DNA from: Rathayibacter rathayi
Lineage (GTDB): Bacteria > Actinomycetota > Actinomycetes > Actinomycetales > Microbacteriaceae
Assembly: GCF_004011095.1 (NCBI RefSeq)
Contig: NZ_CP028129.1
Coordinates: forward strand, 2,232,001-2,296,000
DNA: 64,000 nt
Direction of reading: 5' to 3'
Shown here in pieces: positions 40,937 to 49,890 of this stretch. The notes under the pieces were generated by a model that searched no databases, was not told where the DNA came from, and saw only the letters and a program-made list of their open reading frames with translations. Every line of letters begins with the position of its first letter. Position 1 is the stretch's first letter. A program made the position numbers and the translations under genes.

Positions 40937-41872
40937 TCAGCTGCGGAGGTCCTCGTAGAGGACGGTAGAGATGTACCGCTCGCCGAAGTCGCACACGATG
41001 GCAACGATGGTCTTACCGGCGTTCTCGGGGCGCTTCGCGACCTCGAGCGCGGCCCACATGATCGAACCGGAGGAGATGCCGCCGAGGATGCCCTCCTGCG
41101 CGGCCATCTCGCGGGCCACCCGCACGGAGTCGTCGAGCGTGACGTCGATGATCTCGTCGTAGACCTCGCGGTCGAGGATCGCGGGAACGAAGTTGGCGCC
41201 GATGCCCTGGATCTTGTGCGGACCGGCAGTGCCCTGGGTGAGGAGCGGGGAATCAATCGGCTCTACTCCGACGATCTGCACGCCGGGCTTGCGCTCCTTG
41301 AGCACCTGACCTACTCCGGTGATGGTGCCACCGGTGCCGATGCCGGCCACGAAGACATCGACCTCGCCGTCGGTGTCCTCCCAGACCTCCTCGGCCGTGG
41401 TGCGGCGGTGCACCTCCGGATTAGCAGCGTTCTCGAACTGGCGGGCGAGGATCGCGCCGGGAGTGCTGTTCACGATCGAACGGGCGCGCTCGACCGCACC
41501 GCGCATGCCCTCGCTGCCGGGAGTCAGCACGATCTCGGCTCCGTAGGCCCGGAGGAGGACCCGGCGCTCGACGGACATCGTCTCGGGCATCGTGAGGATC
41601 ACCGAGTAGCCGCGGGCGGCTCCGACCATCGCGAGGGCGATGCCGGTGTTGCCGCTCGTGCCCTCGACGATCGTCCCGCCCGGGGGCAGCTCGCCCGAGG
41701 CCTCCGCAGCGTCGATGATCGCGACGCCGATCCGGTCCTTCACGCTGTTCGCCGGGTTGTAGAACTCAAGCTTCGCCAGGACCTTCGCCCGATCAGCGCC
41801 CTCGAGGCGGTTGATGCGGACGAGAGGGGTCCTGCCGACGAGCTGGGTCACGTCGTCGTAGATGCGTGCCAT
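40937..41872 (-). CDS. cysK: cysteine synthase A
   Basis: A 311-residue PLP enzyme that forms cysteine from O-acetylserine and sulfide. The PLP lysine is in [11 protein letters not shown], the substrate loop is [12 protein letters not shown], the PLP phosphate loop is [12 protein letters not shown], and [13 protein letters not shown] follows. The C-terminus is intact, which lets CysE dock in the cysteine synthase complex. ATG 41872 has an AGAAAG ribosome site. Pairing with cysE is the usual two-gene cysteine operon. Confidence 0.95.
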   Translation of the reverse strand: MARIYDDVTQLVGRTPLVRINRLEGADRAKVLAKLEFYNPANSVKDRIGVAIIDAAEASGELPPGGTIVEGTSGNTGIALAMVGAARGYSVILTMPETMSVERRVLLRAYGAEIVLTPGSEGMRGAVERARSIVNSTPGAILARQFENAANPEVHRRTTAEEVWEDTDGEVDVFVAGIGTGGTITGVGQVLKERKPGVQIVGVEPIDSPLLTQGTAGPHKIQGIGANFVPAILDREVYDEIIDVTLDDSVRVAREMAAQEGILGGISSGSIMWAALEVAKRPENAGKTIVAIVCDFGERYISTVLYEDLRS

Positions 41873-42176
41873 AGTGTGCGCTTTCTGCTGGGGCGACCGA
41901 CCGAGGCCCGGAGCGATCGCTGAATCGGGTGCTGGAGCGCCCAGCGGAAAGGCGCAGTCCCCACGATACGGATGCATCGACTCCAGGTCAGCACCTCGTG
42001 CGCGCCCCCTCATGCACATCGCCCGCCAACCCGCATCTCCACCGGGAGGAGGACGCCCTTCGAGCGCAGCCGTCACGTACCATGAGCGCGGGGGATCGCG
42101 CGACTGTTCGCGAGGCTCTCGCCACCCTCCCCTGCATCTCCGCGGCCGCTCGCCGTGTCGAAAGGACGACCACTCC
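41873..42176. other. 304-bp intergenic region between divergent cysK and a PBP gene
   Basis: It holds the promoters of both genes. A GAAAGGACG ribosome site lies 9 nt before the PBP start. On the minus strand the cysK frame remains open upstream to a point near 42010 ([14 protein letters not shown]...), but no ribosome site supports a longer CysK or a leader peptide. Nothing else is recognisable. Confidence 0.4.
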
Positions 42177-44621
42177 ATGACACTCCCCTCTGCATCCCGC
42201 CGCTCCGTCCGGCCGCTCGGGATGTCGCTGCGGGCAGTCATGGAATTCATCGGGATGAGCGCCGTGGCGGGTGTCCTCATCACCGTCGGCGTCACGCCCG
42301 CCCTCGCCCTGACAGGCGTCGCGACGAGCACCACGATCGGCATGTTCCAGAACCTGCCCGGCTACCTCGACGTGGGCCATCTGATGCAGCGCACCAACGT
42401 CTACGCGAGCAACGGCACGACCCTGCTCGCCTCCGTCTACGACCAGAACCGCGTCGAGGTCGGTTGGGACGACGTCGCGCAGTCCGTGAAGGACGCCGCC
42501 GTCGCCGGCGAGGACCCGCGGTTCTACGAGCACGGCGGCATCGACCTGCAGGGCACGCTCCGGGCCATTGCCGTCACGCTGACGGGAGGCAAACTGCAGG
42601 GCGGGTCGTCGATCACCCAGCAGTACGTCAAGAACGTGCTCGTGCAGAAGGCAGAGTCGATCACCGACGAGGCCGAGCGCACCAAGGCCTACGACGAGGC
42701 GACCGCGCCGACGCCGGAGCGCAAGCTCAAAGAGATGCGGCTCGCGATCGGGCTCGAGAAGGAGGCGTCAAAGGACGACATCCTCCTCGGCTACCTCAAC
42801 ATCGCCCTCTTCGGAGGGACGGTGTACGGCATCGAGGCCGCGGCGAATTACTACTACGGCATCCCCGCGAGCCAGCTCTCGATCTCGCAGGCGGCCGCGC
42901 TGCTGGCGATCGTGAACAACCCGGCGAAGTTCCGCTTCGACGACCCGGGCGACAAGGTGAACGGCGCCGCCAAGGGCTACGCCGACACCAAGGAGCGCCG
43001 CGACTACATCCTCTCGGAGGAACTCAAGCACGGCCGTATCGACCAGGCCACGCACGACGCCGCCGTCGCCGAGCCGATCACCCCGAACATCACGGAGCCC
43101 TCGACCGGCTGCACCACCGCCGGCGATGCGGCCTACTTCTGCGAGTACGTGCTGAACGTCCTCCGGAACGACACCGTCTTCGGAGCGAGCGACGACGAGC
43201 GCTACCAGCGCATCCGCCAGGGCGGCTTCGACGTCGTAACGACCCTCGACCTTGACATCCAGCAGGTCTCGCAGGCGGCGCTCAACGCTTACGTCCCCTC
43301 GGTGGACCCGCGCTTCCAGATCGGCGCGACCGCTGCCTCCGTCGAGGCCAAGACGGGTCGGGTGCTCTCCATGGTGCAAAACACGAAGTACAGCCAGGAC
43401 GAGCAGTTCCTCACCGCCAACCCCGGGTACAGCGCCATCAACCTTAACGTCGACCTCAGCATGGGCGGCGGCTCCGGCGTGCAGACCGGATCGACCTACA
43501 AGGTGTTCACGCTGGCGCAGTGGCTGAAGGCGGGGCACACCATCAACGAGTCGTTCCCGTCGCCGACGTCGGGGTTCGGCTCCTACGCCAAGAAGTGCAA
43601 TGTCACGAGCGGCTACTACCAGGGCCTGCGGTTCGCACCGAGGAACGACGACCCCTCCGAGGACTCCTCCTCGATGACGGCGCTGGAGTCGACGACGAAC
43701 TCGATCAACACCGGCTTCATGGGCATGGCCAACAAGCTCGATCTTTGCGACATCCGCACGACCGCCGAATCGTTCGGAGTGCACGGCGCGAACGGCAAGG
43801 AACTCAGTAGCGGCCCGGCCGCCGTCCTGGGCACCAACGAGATCGCCCCGCTCACGATGGCGAGCGCGTACGCGGGCATCGCCAACGACGGCACGACCTG
43901 TGATGCCGTCGTCATCGACCGGATCACCGACTCCGACGGAGCCGCTGTAGCCACCCCCGACTCGAACTGCCGAGCATCGGTGACACCCGAGGTCGCTCAC
44001 GGGATGCAGTACGCGATGCAGCGAGTGATGACCTCGGGTACCGCCACCGCCTCGAACCCCGGCGACGGCATCGAGCACATCGGCAAGACGGGCACGACGG
44101 ACGAGGCGGCCGACGTCTGGACCGCCGGCGCGAGCAGGGCGACCTCGCTCGCTGTGTGGGTGGGCAGCATCAGGGGCTTCGACGACCACACCAAGCAGAA
44201 CCTACGCTTTACGACCATCACCGGCGAGTCGGGATCGATCAAGGCCTCGAACGCCCGCCACGCCATTTGGAAGCCGATCATGACGGCGCTCGATCAGAAG
44301 TACGGCGGCGACGACTTCGCCGACCCGCCGGCCTCGATGCTCGCCAACTCGCCGCGCGCCGCGACCCTCGCCGAGGTGCCGGACGTGACCGGCCAGACGG
44401 TCGCCGATGCGTCAGCAACCCTCAAGGCTGCGGGTTTCATCGTGGGCATGACGGAGCCGGCCGCGTCCGCCAAGGTCCCGGAGGGTTCCGTGGTGATGAC
44501 CACGCCGAGCACCGGCAAAACGGCTCTGCGGGGCGCGGTGATCCCGTTGCAGGTGAGCACGGGGAAGGCGCCGATCAACACGGACGACATCATGGACATC
44601 AACGGCGACCTGCTTTCCTAG
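42177..44621 (+). CDS. class A penicillin-binding protein (transglycosylase/transpeptidase) with PASTA-like tail
   Basis: An 814-residue bifunctional peptidoglycan synthase. A cytoplasmic N-terminus and one membrane helix (about 22-45) precede the GT51 domain with [12 protein letters not shown] (catalytic Glu) and [12 protein letters not shown]. The transpeptidase domain has the SxxK serine in GSTYK, the SxN motif in TNSINTGF and the KTG motif in KTGTTDE. A C-terminal PASTA-like domain, [21 protein letters not shown], recognises muropeptides or beta-lactams. ATG 42177 is chosen for its ribosome site and membrane topology; the frame is open further upstream. A close paralogue lies at 46297. 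Confidence 0.93.
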   Translation: MTLPSASRRSVRPLGMSLRAVMEFIGMSAVAGVLITVGVTPALALTGVATSTTIGMFQNLPGYLDVGHLMQRTNVYASNGTTLLASVYDQNRVEVGWDDVAQSVKDAAVAGEDPRFYEHGGIDLQGTLRAIAVTLTGGKLQGGSSITQQYVKNVLVQKAESITDEAERTKAYDEATAPTPERKLKEMRLAIGLEKEASKDDILLGYLNIALFGGTVYGIEAAANYYYGIPASQLSISQAAALLAIVNNPAKFRFDDPGDKVNGAAKGYADTKERRDYILSEELKHGRIDQATHDAAVAEPITPNITEPSTGCTTAGDAAYFCEYVLNVLRNDTVFGASDDERYQRIRQGGFDVVTTLDLDIQQVSQAALNAYVPSVDPRFQIGATAASVEAKTGRVLSMVQNTKYSQDEQFLTANPGYSAINLNVDLSMGGGSGVQTGSTYKVFTLAQWLKAGHTINESFPSPTSGFGSYAKKCNVTSGYYQGLRFAPRNDDPSEDSSSMTALESTTNSINTGFMGMANKLDLCDIRTTAESFGVHGANGKELSSGPAAVLGTNEIAPLTMASAYAGIANDGTTCDAVVIDRITDSDGAAVATPDSNCRASVTPEVAHGMQYAMQRVMTSGTATASNPGDGIEHIGKTGTTDEAADVWTAGASRATSLAVWVGSIRGFDDHTKQNLRFTTITGESGSIKASNARHAIWKPIMTALDQKYGGDDFADPPASMLANSPRAATLAEVPDVTGQTVADASATLKAAGFIVGMTEPAASAKVPEGSVVMTTPSTGKTALRGAVIPLQVSTGKAPINTDDIMDINGDLLS

Positions 44622-44954
44622 CAGTCTGCTAAGTCGACCGATTACTCGGCCGTCACTCGGTCCCGTTTTCGGTCGACCCGAGCGTAGGCGGGACTTCGCG
44701 CCAGCGTGATGCGCGGAGCGACACCGCACCGAGCATCTCTGCCAGCAGTTGATTGAGTGCCTTTTCAGATACTTTCCCGGTCCTTCGGCACCGGGCACGA
44801 GATGACGGCCACATCGGGCATCCTCTCGCGTCGACTGTAAGAACTCTTGCAGTCTGGAGCAGCAATCCGCTCGTGGAGCCGTACACCACGTACGGCCGGC
44901 TTGAGTTGCATCACGCGTGCCGTATTGAGACGGCGCCGCTTACGGTGAGGAGCC
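44622..44954. other. start of a lower-GC patch, no gene recognised
   Basis: About 330 bp after the first PBP with no frame on either strand showing normal codon bias over its length. A 9-bp stem (gtcgaccga at 44633-44641, complement 44669-44677) just past the PBP stop may end its transcript. The base composition drops compared with neighbours and continues so to about 45700. Confidence 0.45.
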
Positions 44955-45547
44955 TCGGATGATCTGCCCACCTCACTAGACCTACCGATCGAGGGGAATT
45001 TTGCTTCGTGGGGCTTGGATCTTGTCCAAGCAGGGAAGGACTATGACCTCTCGCGCATCGCCGGAAGGGGCACCGCAAGAGACGCAAGTGGCACTGCCCT
45101 TACTCTGTCATCAGAGGGGACGTTGCAGGTCGTAGCTCACGCCTGACACCGTCGAGCGCCGGCGGCTTCAGCCGTGATGATCTGCGTGCTGATATGGCCT
45201 CCTACCTAGTGGATCGTGGATCCTGAATGACAGCAAGCTGCCTCTTATCGAACTCAAACAGACATTTTCCCTCGCAATCGAAGATGATCCCGGCTGGTTG
45301 GCAAAGAATTTTTTCGGAGAGATTTATAACAAAGGATACACTCAGGGCAGCGGTCCGGCATATTTTCAACGATGAACGGCCTACGGGAATGGCTCGCGAT
45401 AAGTTCATCGACCCAGCCCGGCGCCCTGGAGCATCAACGGACAAATATCCGCCATCAGAGTCGATACGAGCAGATGAGCTCGAAGGCATCGTCGACGGCT
45501 TCGCGGCGGCGTTGCAATCTGCAAAAAGCTGGAAATTGGAATGGTAA
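44955..45547 (+). pseudogene. decayed gene of unknown function (several frameshifts)
   Basis: Consecutive plus-strand pieces in changing frames read like one broken protein. They are SLDLPIEGNFASWGLDLVQ...GTLQVVAHA (44955-45146), GGFSRDDLRADMASYLVDRG (to about 45220), LPLIELKQTFSLAIEDDPGW then LAKNFFGEIYNKGYTQGSG (45223-45350), and KFIDPARRPGASTDKYPPSE...SAKSWKLEW (45400-45547). Codon use in each piece is protein-like and the end overlaps the next gene's ATG (ATGGTAA), as in a real operon. I cannot assign a family. Confidence 0.5.
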
Positions 45548-46075
45548 CTGGCGAGTTCTACTCGCGGCCCGTGATCATTGGATTGATTGCCGGCACAGCC
45601 GGCGCTTTGTCACTTCTCGGCCACACGATTTGGCTACTTCAACGCGCTCTAGCCAGCTGGAATTTCAGCTTCGAAGCGAACGCCCCATTCACCTTCGGGG
45701 ATTCGCTAAAGTCACTGGCCTTCACGACGGTGGCCGCCGCCGTCCTGCTCGGGCTCGGCAAATTTGTCGACCGGCAACGCGCTGCAAGGGTCGCGTTCGC
45801 CCTCGTGACGATCGTGCCGACGGCGGTCCTGATTCTTCCTCGGGGCGTCCCCGCTCTCCCCCGAGGCCGCTGCGTACTGGCTGAGCTGCGGGGTGACCGA
45901 CGACGTCGGGACGGTGCGCGCGGCGGCGCTGTTCCTGCCGACCGTGACCGTCGCGGCAGAGGGGGTCGCCCTGCTGGTGTGGCGGACGCGGGCGGGTCGT
46001 TCGACCGCGATCGTCGCCGGGCTGCTCGTCGGCGGCGCATGGACCGCGCTGCTGGTCGCCGTTGCGCTGTCATGA
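45541..46075 (+). pseudogene. four-helix hypothetical membrane protein, one-base frameshift
   Basis: ATG 45541 opens MVTGEFYSRPVIIGLIAGTA with a membrane helix, then a second (FTTVAAAVLLGLG) and a third up to AVLIL near 45835. The frame then breaks. One base later in the other frame the protein resumes SPLSPEAAAYWLSCGVTDDV, with two more helices, to LLVAVALS at 46075. Removing one C in the run before ctcggggcg restores a 177-residue protein. It may be a real mutation or a sequencing error. Family not recognised. Confidence 0.6.
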
Positions 46076-46296
46076 GCGGCGCTTGGTCACGAACGGTCGT
46101 CACCGGCGGGTCGGAGCAGCCGTTCATGACGAACCGGCGGGCGTTCGATCCGGGCCGGGCGCGCCTCGGCAGGGATGTCGCAGGCCTCGCCTAGGGTGCT
46201 GGTTCAGCGAGAGGATCCATTCTGAAGCGACCGAACGTCCCCGTCTTCCAGCCCCGTCGAACCGTTCACGGGGCTCTCGGCGCGCTGTTCGGATTC

Positions 46297-48609
46297 GTGA
46301 TCGTCAGCGTGCTGACGGGTCTGCTCGCCTCGCTCGTCGTCGCCCCCGCGGCGGCGCTCACGGGTGTGGCCACCTCGAGCACGATCTCGGCGTTCCAGTC
46401 GCTCCCGAGCTACCTCGAGGTCGGGCGCCTGATGCAGAAGAGCGACATCTACGCGGGCGACCCCGATGATCCGACGCTCCTCGCCTCCTTCTACGACCAG
46501 AACCGGATCGAGGTGCCGGCCGACCGGATCGCCGACACCGTGAAGGACGCGCTCGTCGCGAGCGAGGACCCGCGCTTCTACGACCACGGCGGGATCGACC
46601 TGCAGGGCACCCTCCGCGCGATCGCGAGCACCTACCTCCTCGACAGCGACACCCAGGGCGGCTCGTCCATCACGCAGCAGTACGTCAAGAACGTGCTCGT
46701 GCAGAAAGCGGAGTCGATCCCCGACGAAGCCGCACGCAACCGGGCGTATGCGGAGGCGACGGCGACGACCGCCGAGCGCAAGCTCAAGGAGATGCGGCTC
46801 GCGATCGGGCTCGAGAAGGTGTCGTCGAAGGACGACATCGTGCTCGGCTACCTCACCATCGCCCTCTTCGGCGGCACCGTCTACGGCATCGAGGCCGCCG
46901 CCGAGTACTACTACGGCATCCCGGCCGCCGACCTCTCCCTCGACCAGTCCGCGTCACTCCTAGCCATCGTCAACAACCCCGAGAAGTTCCGTTTCGACCG
47001 ACCCAACGATGCTGCTAACGGCGACGCCAACGGTTACGCGCAGACGCGGGGTCGGCGCGACTACATCCTCGATCGGATGCTGGAGGCCGGGAAGATCGAC
47101 CAGGCCACGCGCGACGCCGCGGCCGCTGAGGCGATCACTCCCACGATCACCCCGCCCTCGACCGGCTGCCAGACAGCCGGAAGCGCAGCCTACTTCTGCG
47201 ACTACGTCACCCACGTCCTCCGCGACGACCCGGCGCTCGGCGCCACCGACGACGAGCGCTACGCGGCGATCAAGCAGGGCGGGATCAAGGTCTACACGAC
47301 CATCGACCTCGACCTGCAGAAGACGGCGCAGAAGCTGATGGACGAGCAGGTCCCCTCCTCCGATCCGCGCTTCGACGTCGGAGCGACCGCGGTCGCGGTC
47401 CAGAACGGCACCGGCCACATCCTCACGATGGTGCAGAACAAGCGCTACAGCCAGGACCCGGACGTGATCGCGAGCGGGCCGGAGTACTCGGCGATCAACC
47501 TCAACGTCGATACGTCGGCGGGCGGCGGCAACGGGTTCCAGACCGGCTCAACCTACAAGGTGTTCACCCTCGCGGAGTGGCTCGACCGCGGGCACACACT
47601 GCTCGAGCAGTTCGACTCGAAGCAGAAGAACTGGACCGGGTTCGCCGACAGCTGCGAGGGCACCTGGAACTACGACTCCTACAACCCCAAGAATGCCGGC
47701 GACGGTGGCTACTCGGACACGCAGACGGCGCTCTATTCGACCGTCTATTCGCTCAATACGGGCTTCACCGGGATGTCGCACCTGCTCGACCAGTGCGAGA
47801 TCCGCAAGCAGGCGGAGGCCTTCGACGTGCATCGGGCCGATGGGACCGCGCTCGTGCAATCGCCGGGCGCTGTGCTCGGCACCAACGAGGTCGCGCCACT
47901 GACGATGGCGACCGCCTACTCCGGGATCGCCGAGGACGGCACGACCTGCACCCCGGTCGCGATCACTGAGATCGTCGGAGCAGACGGCCGGGAGATCGAG
48001 CCGGTCACGTCGACCTGCACTCGCGCGGTGTCGCTCAAGGTCGCGTCGGCGATGCAGTACACCATGCTCACGGTGACCGCCGAGGGCACCGGCGTCGAGG
48101 ACGACCCGAAGAACGGCATTCAGCACATCACGAAGACGGGCACCACCGACAATTCGGCAGACACCTGGTCGATCGGAGCCTCGACCGCGACCTCGCTCGC
48201 GGTCTGGGTCGGCAGCATCTCGGCGCGGGAGGATGGGACGAGGGTGAACCTCGACACGATCGACTTCGATAACGGCTGGGCGCCAGGGGCGCGGCACCGC
48301 ATCTGGAAGCCGCTGATGACGGCGCTCGATGCGCGCTACGGCGGTTCCGACTTTCCGCAGCCGGATCAGTCGCTGATCGCGGCGCCGCAGGTGAGCGTGC
48401 CGGATCTGTCCGGCCGCAGCGGCGACTCCGCGACGCAGGCGCTCCTCGCGGCGGGGCTCACTCCTGGAGCGACGTCGCAGGTGGATTCGACGCAGCCGAT
48501 GAACTCGGTGGCCGGCACCAGTCCGGCGGCGGGCGCCCGCGTGGACGAGGGCTCGGTGGTCGGTGTGCACCTGAGCACGGGAACGGCGCCGCCCGCTCCA
48601 ACCGGCTGA
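46297..48609 (+). CDS. class A penicillin-binding protein, second paralogue
   Basis: A 770-residue paralogue of the PBP at 42177, similar along its whole length. GT51 motifs are EDPRFYDHGGID and [12 protein letters not shown]. The transpeptidase serine is GSTYK, the SxN motif is YSLNTGF and the KTG motif is KTGTTDN. A C-terminal PASTA-like VPDLSGRSGDSATQALLAAGL follows. The GTG at 46297 starts inside the membrane helix, so the true start is probably further up. A CTG at 46222 preceded by GAGAGGATCC would give a normal basic N-terminus (KRPNVPVFQPRR). Between the two PBPs lies the decayed patch. Confidence 0.92.
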   Translation: MIVSVLTGLLASLVVAPAAALTGVATSSTISAFQSLPSYLEVGRLMQKSDIYAGDPDDPTLLASFYDQNRIEVPADRIADTVKDALVASEDPRFYDHGGIDLQGTLRAIASTYLLDSDTQGGSSITQQYVKNVLVQKAESIPDEAARNRAYAEATATTAERKLKEMRLAIGLEKVSSKDDIVLGYLTIALFGGTVYGIEAAAEYYYGIPAADLSLDQSASLLAIVNNPEKFRFDRPNDAANGDANGYAQTRGRRDYILDRMLEAGKIDQATRDAAAAEAITPTITPPSTGCQTAGSAAYFCDYVTHVLRDDPALGATDDERYAAIKQGGIKVYTTIDLDLQKTAQKLMDEQVPSSDPRFDVGATAVAVQNGTGHILTMVQNKRYSQDPDVIASGPEYSAINLNVDTSAGGGNGFQTGSTYKVFTLAEWLDRGHTLLEQFDSKQKNWTGFADSCEGTWNYDSYNPKNAGDGGYSDTQTALYSTVYSLNTGFTGMSHLLDQCEIRKQAEAFDVHRADGTALVQSPGAVLGTNEVAPLTMATAYSGIAEDGTTCTPVAITEIVGADGREIEPVTSTCTRAVSLKVASAMQYTMLTVTAEGTGVEDDPKNGIQHITKTGTTDNSADTWSIGASTATSLAVWVGSISAREDGTRVNLDTIDFDNGWAPGARHRIWKPLMTALDARYGGSDFPQPDQSLIAAPQVSVPDLSGRSGDSATQALLAAGLTPGATSQVDSTQPMNSVAGTSPAAGARVDEGSVVGVHLSTGTAPPAPTG

Positions 48610-48611
48610 CA

Positions 48612-48905
48612 CCGCCGAGCCCGCCGACCGCGACTCCGTTCTGCGCGGTGCCGGTGAAGAAGGCGGGCTGGTACGCAGCCACGCCTACGGCACCCCGCAG
48701 GACCAGCAGCATCACACGCGATCAGGACGCCTCCGCCGGCGCGGCGCCTCCACTCCGAGCAGCGCGGCCAGCACGGCACCACCGACGAGGATGCGCGCGG
48801 CCCCGAGGAGCAGCGGATCCACGCCCGCAGCGTCGAGCGCCTGCGCGGTCCCGGTGGTGCCGAAGCAGTCGGCGTCCGCAGGACGGCGCCGACCGCCGAG
48901 GTCCG
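48612..48905 (-). pseudogene. remnant of an EamA (DMT) family transporter
   Basis: On the minus strand one frame reads DADCFGTTGTAQALDAAGV then DPLLLGAARILVGGAVLAALLG. After a stop and frame change, LLVLRGAVGVAAYQPAFFTG then TAQNGVAVGG follows. These are the first two helices of an EamA-type drug/metabolite transporter, where they would be contiguous. The remaining eight helices are missing. The region up to 49044 holds no other coding signal. Confidence 0.65.
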
Positions 48906-49044
48906 CGCCCCGCCGCCCCTCCTGCCCCGCTTCCCCAGTCCGCCTGGTGACCGGCTCCCCGTGTCGCAGGGAGAGGCGCGTGCTCTTCCGCCTCCCGCGC
49001 GAGGGGCCCAGGATGGAGGGACCGACCTAGCGGAGGAGCACGAC

Positions 49045-49887
49045 GTGGGCATCGCAGAACCATTCGATCTCGAGGACCACCGCCGCAGCGCGCGCGGAAC
49101 TCTGCACGAGCACTTCTCGGTGTTCGAGTTCGAGGAGGTGCCGCTGGATCGCGAAGCGATCGTCGCCACCGCGTACCTGCGCGCGATCGAGCACGCCACC
49201 GTCGCCCGGGTGCTGCCGATCGCCCGCGCCCACCCCGACGAGCGGGTCCGCGAGTTCGCGAGGATCTGGGCGGCCGAGCGACACCGGATCGCCGACGCGC
49301 TGGGTGACGTGCTCGCAGCCTCGCCGCAGATCCGCGGGATCGACGTCCGGCCACCGGAACCGACCGTCGAGTCGCGCCCACTCCTGAACCGCGTCGCGGC
49401 CGCCCTCCCCGGTCCGGTCGCGCTGGCGCTCGCGGTGGATGCGCGAATCGCGATGCACAGCTACCGCCGGCTCGCCCGGCTCTCGCTGCACCCCGAGATG
49501 GAGCGCCTCGCCGAGGCGATCATCGGAGTTGTGGAGCGGTACGCCGACTTCTTCACGGTGCACGCGGCAGGACGGCTGGGCCGCCCGCTGCCTCGCCGTG
49601 TGCTGGCGGCGGGCCTGCTAGCCGTCCTGCGTCTCCCGATCGGCGAGGCCGACCTGCCCGAGGCTCTCGCCCGCGAGGGCCGGGAGCTCGTGTTCGGCCG
49701 GGACGACGGCGGACTGGACGGGATCGACGCCGGGATCGTCGCGGCCTTTGCTCTGCCCTGCACAGCAGCCCGACGGCTCGTGCATCCCTACCAGCCCGCG
49801 TCGATCCGCGCCGCGCACCGCCTCGGACGCCTGGCCGCCGACACCCGCTTCGCCGTCGCGACCCTGCTGGAGCAGGTGCGAGAATAA
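49045..49887 (+). CDS. hypothetical alpha-helical protein
   Basis: A 280-residue, mostly helical soluble protein, which I do not recognise. It starts VGIAEPFDLEDHRRSARGTLHE, with CGGAGGAGC upstream of GTG 49045. Blocks such as EHATVARVLPIARAHPDERV, EFARIWAAERHRIADALG and MHSYRRLARLSLHPEMERLAEA have His/Glu spacing reminiscent of ferritin-like or desaturase helices, but no clear ExxH pair is complete. It converges on the SNF2 gene, 3 nt apart at the 3' ends. Confidence 0.75.
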   Translation: MGIAEPFDLEDHRRSARGTLHEHFSVFEFEEVPLDREAIVATAYLRAIEHATVARVLPIARAHPDERVREFARIWAAERHRIADALGDVLAASPQIRGIDVRPPEPTVESRPLLNRVAAALPGPVALALAVDARIAMHSYRRLARLSLHPEMERLAEAIIGVVERYADFFTVHAAGRLGRPLPRRVLAAGLLAVLRLPIGEADLPEALAREGRELVFGRDDGGLDGIDAGIVAAFALPCTAARRLVHPYQPASIRAAHRLGRLAADTRFAVATLLEQVRE

Positions 49888-49890
49888 CGC

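Noticed and set aside
41873..42060. Cysteine-rich leader peptide or attenuator upstream of cysK
   Set aside because: The frame MCMRGRARG has just one early Cys, no ribosome site, and no alternative hairpins before cysK.
44653..44889. Minus-strand frame ending ALNQLLAEMLGAVSLRASRW
   Set aside because: Protein-like over about 30 codons only, without a start signal or recognisable family; may be chance in the decayed patch.
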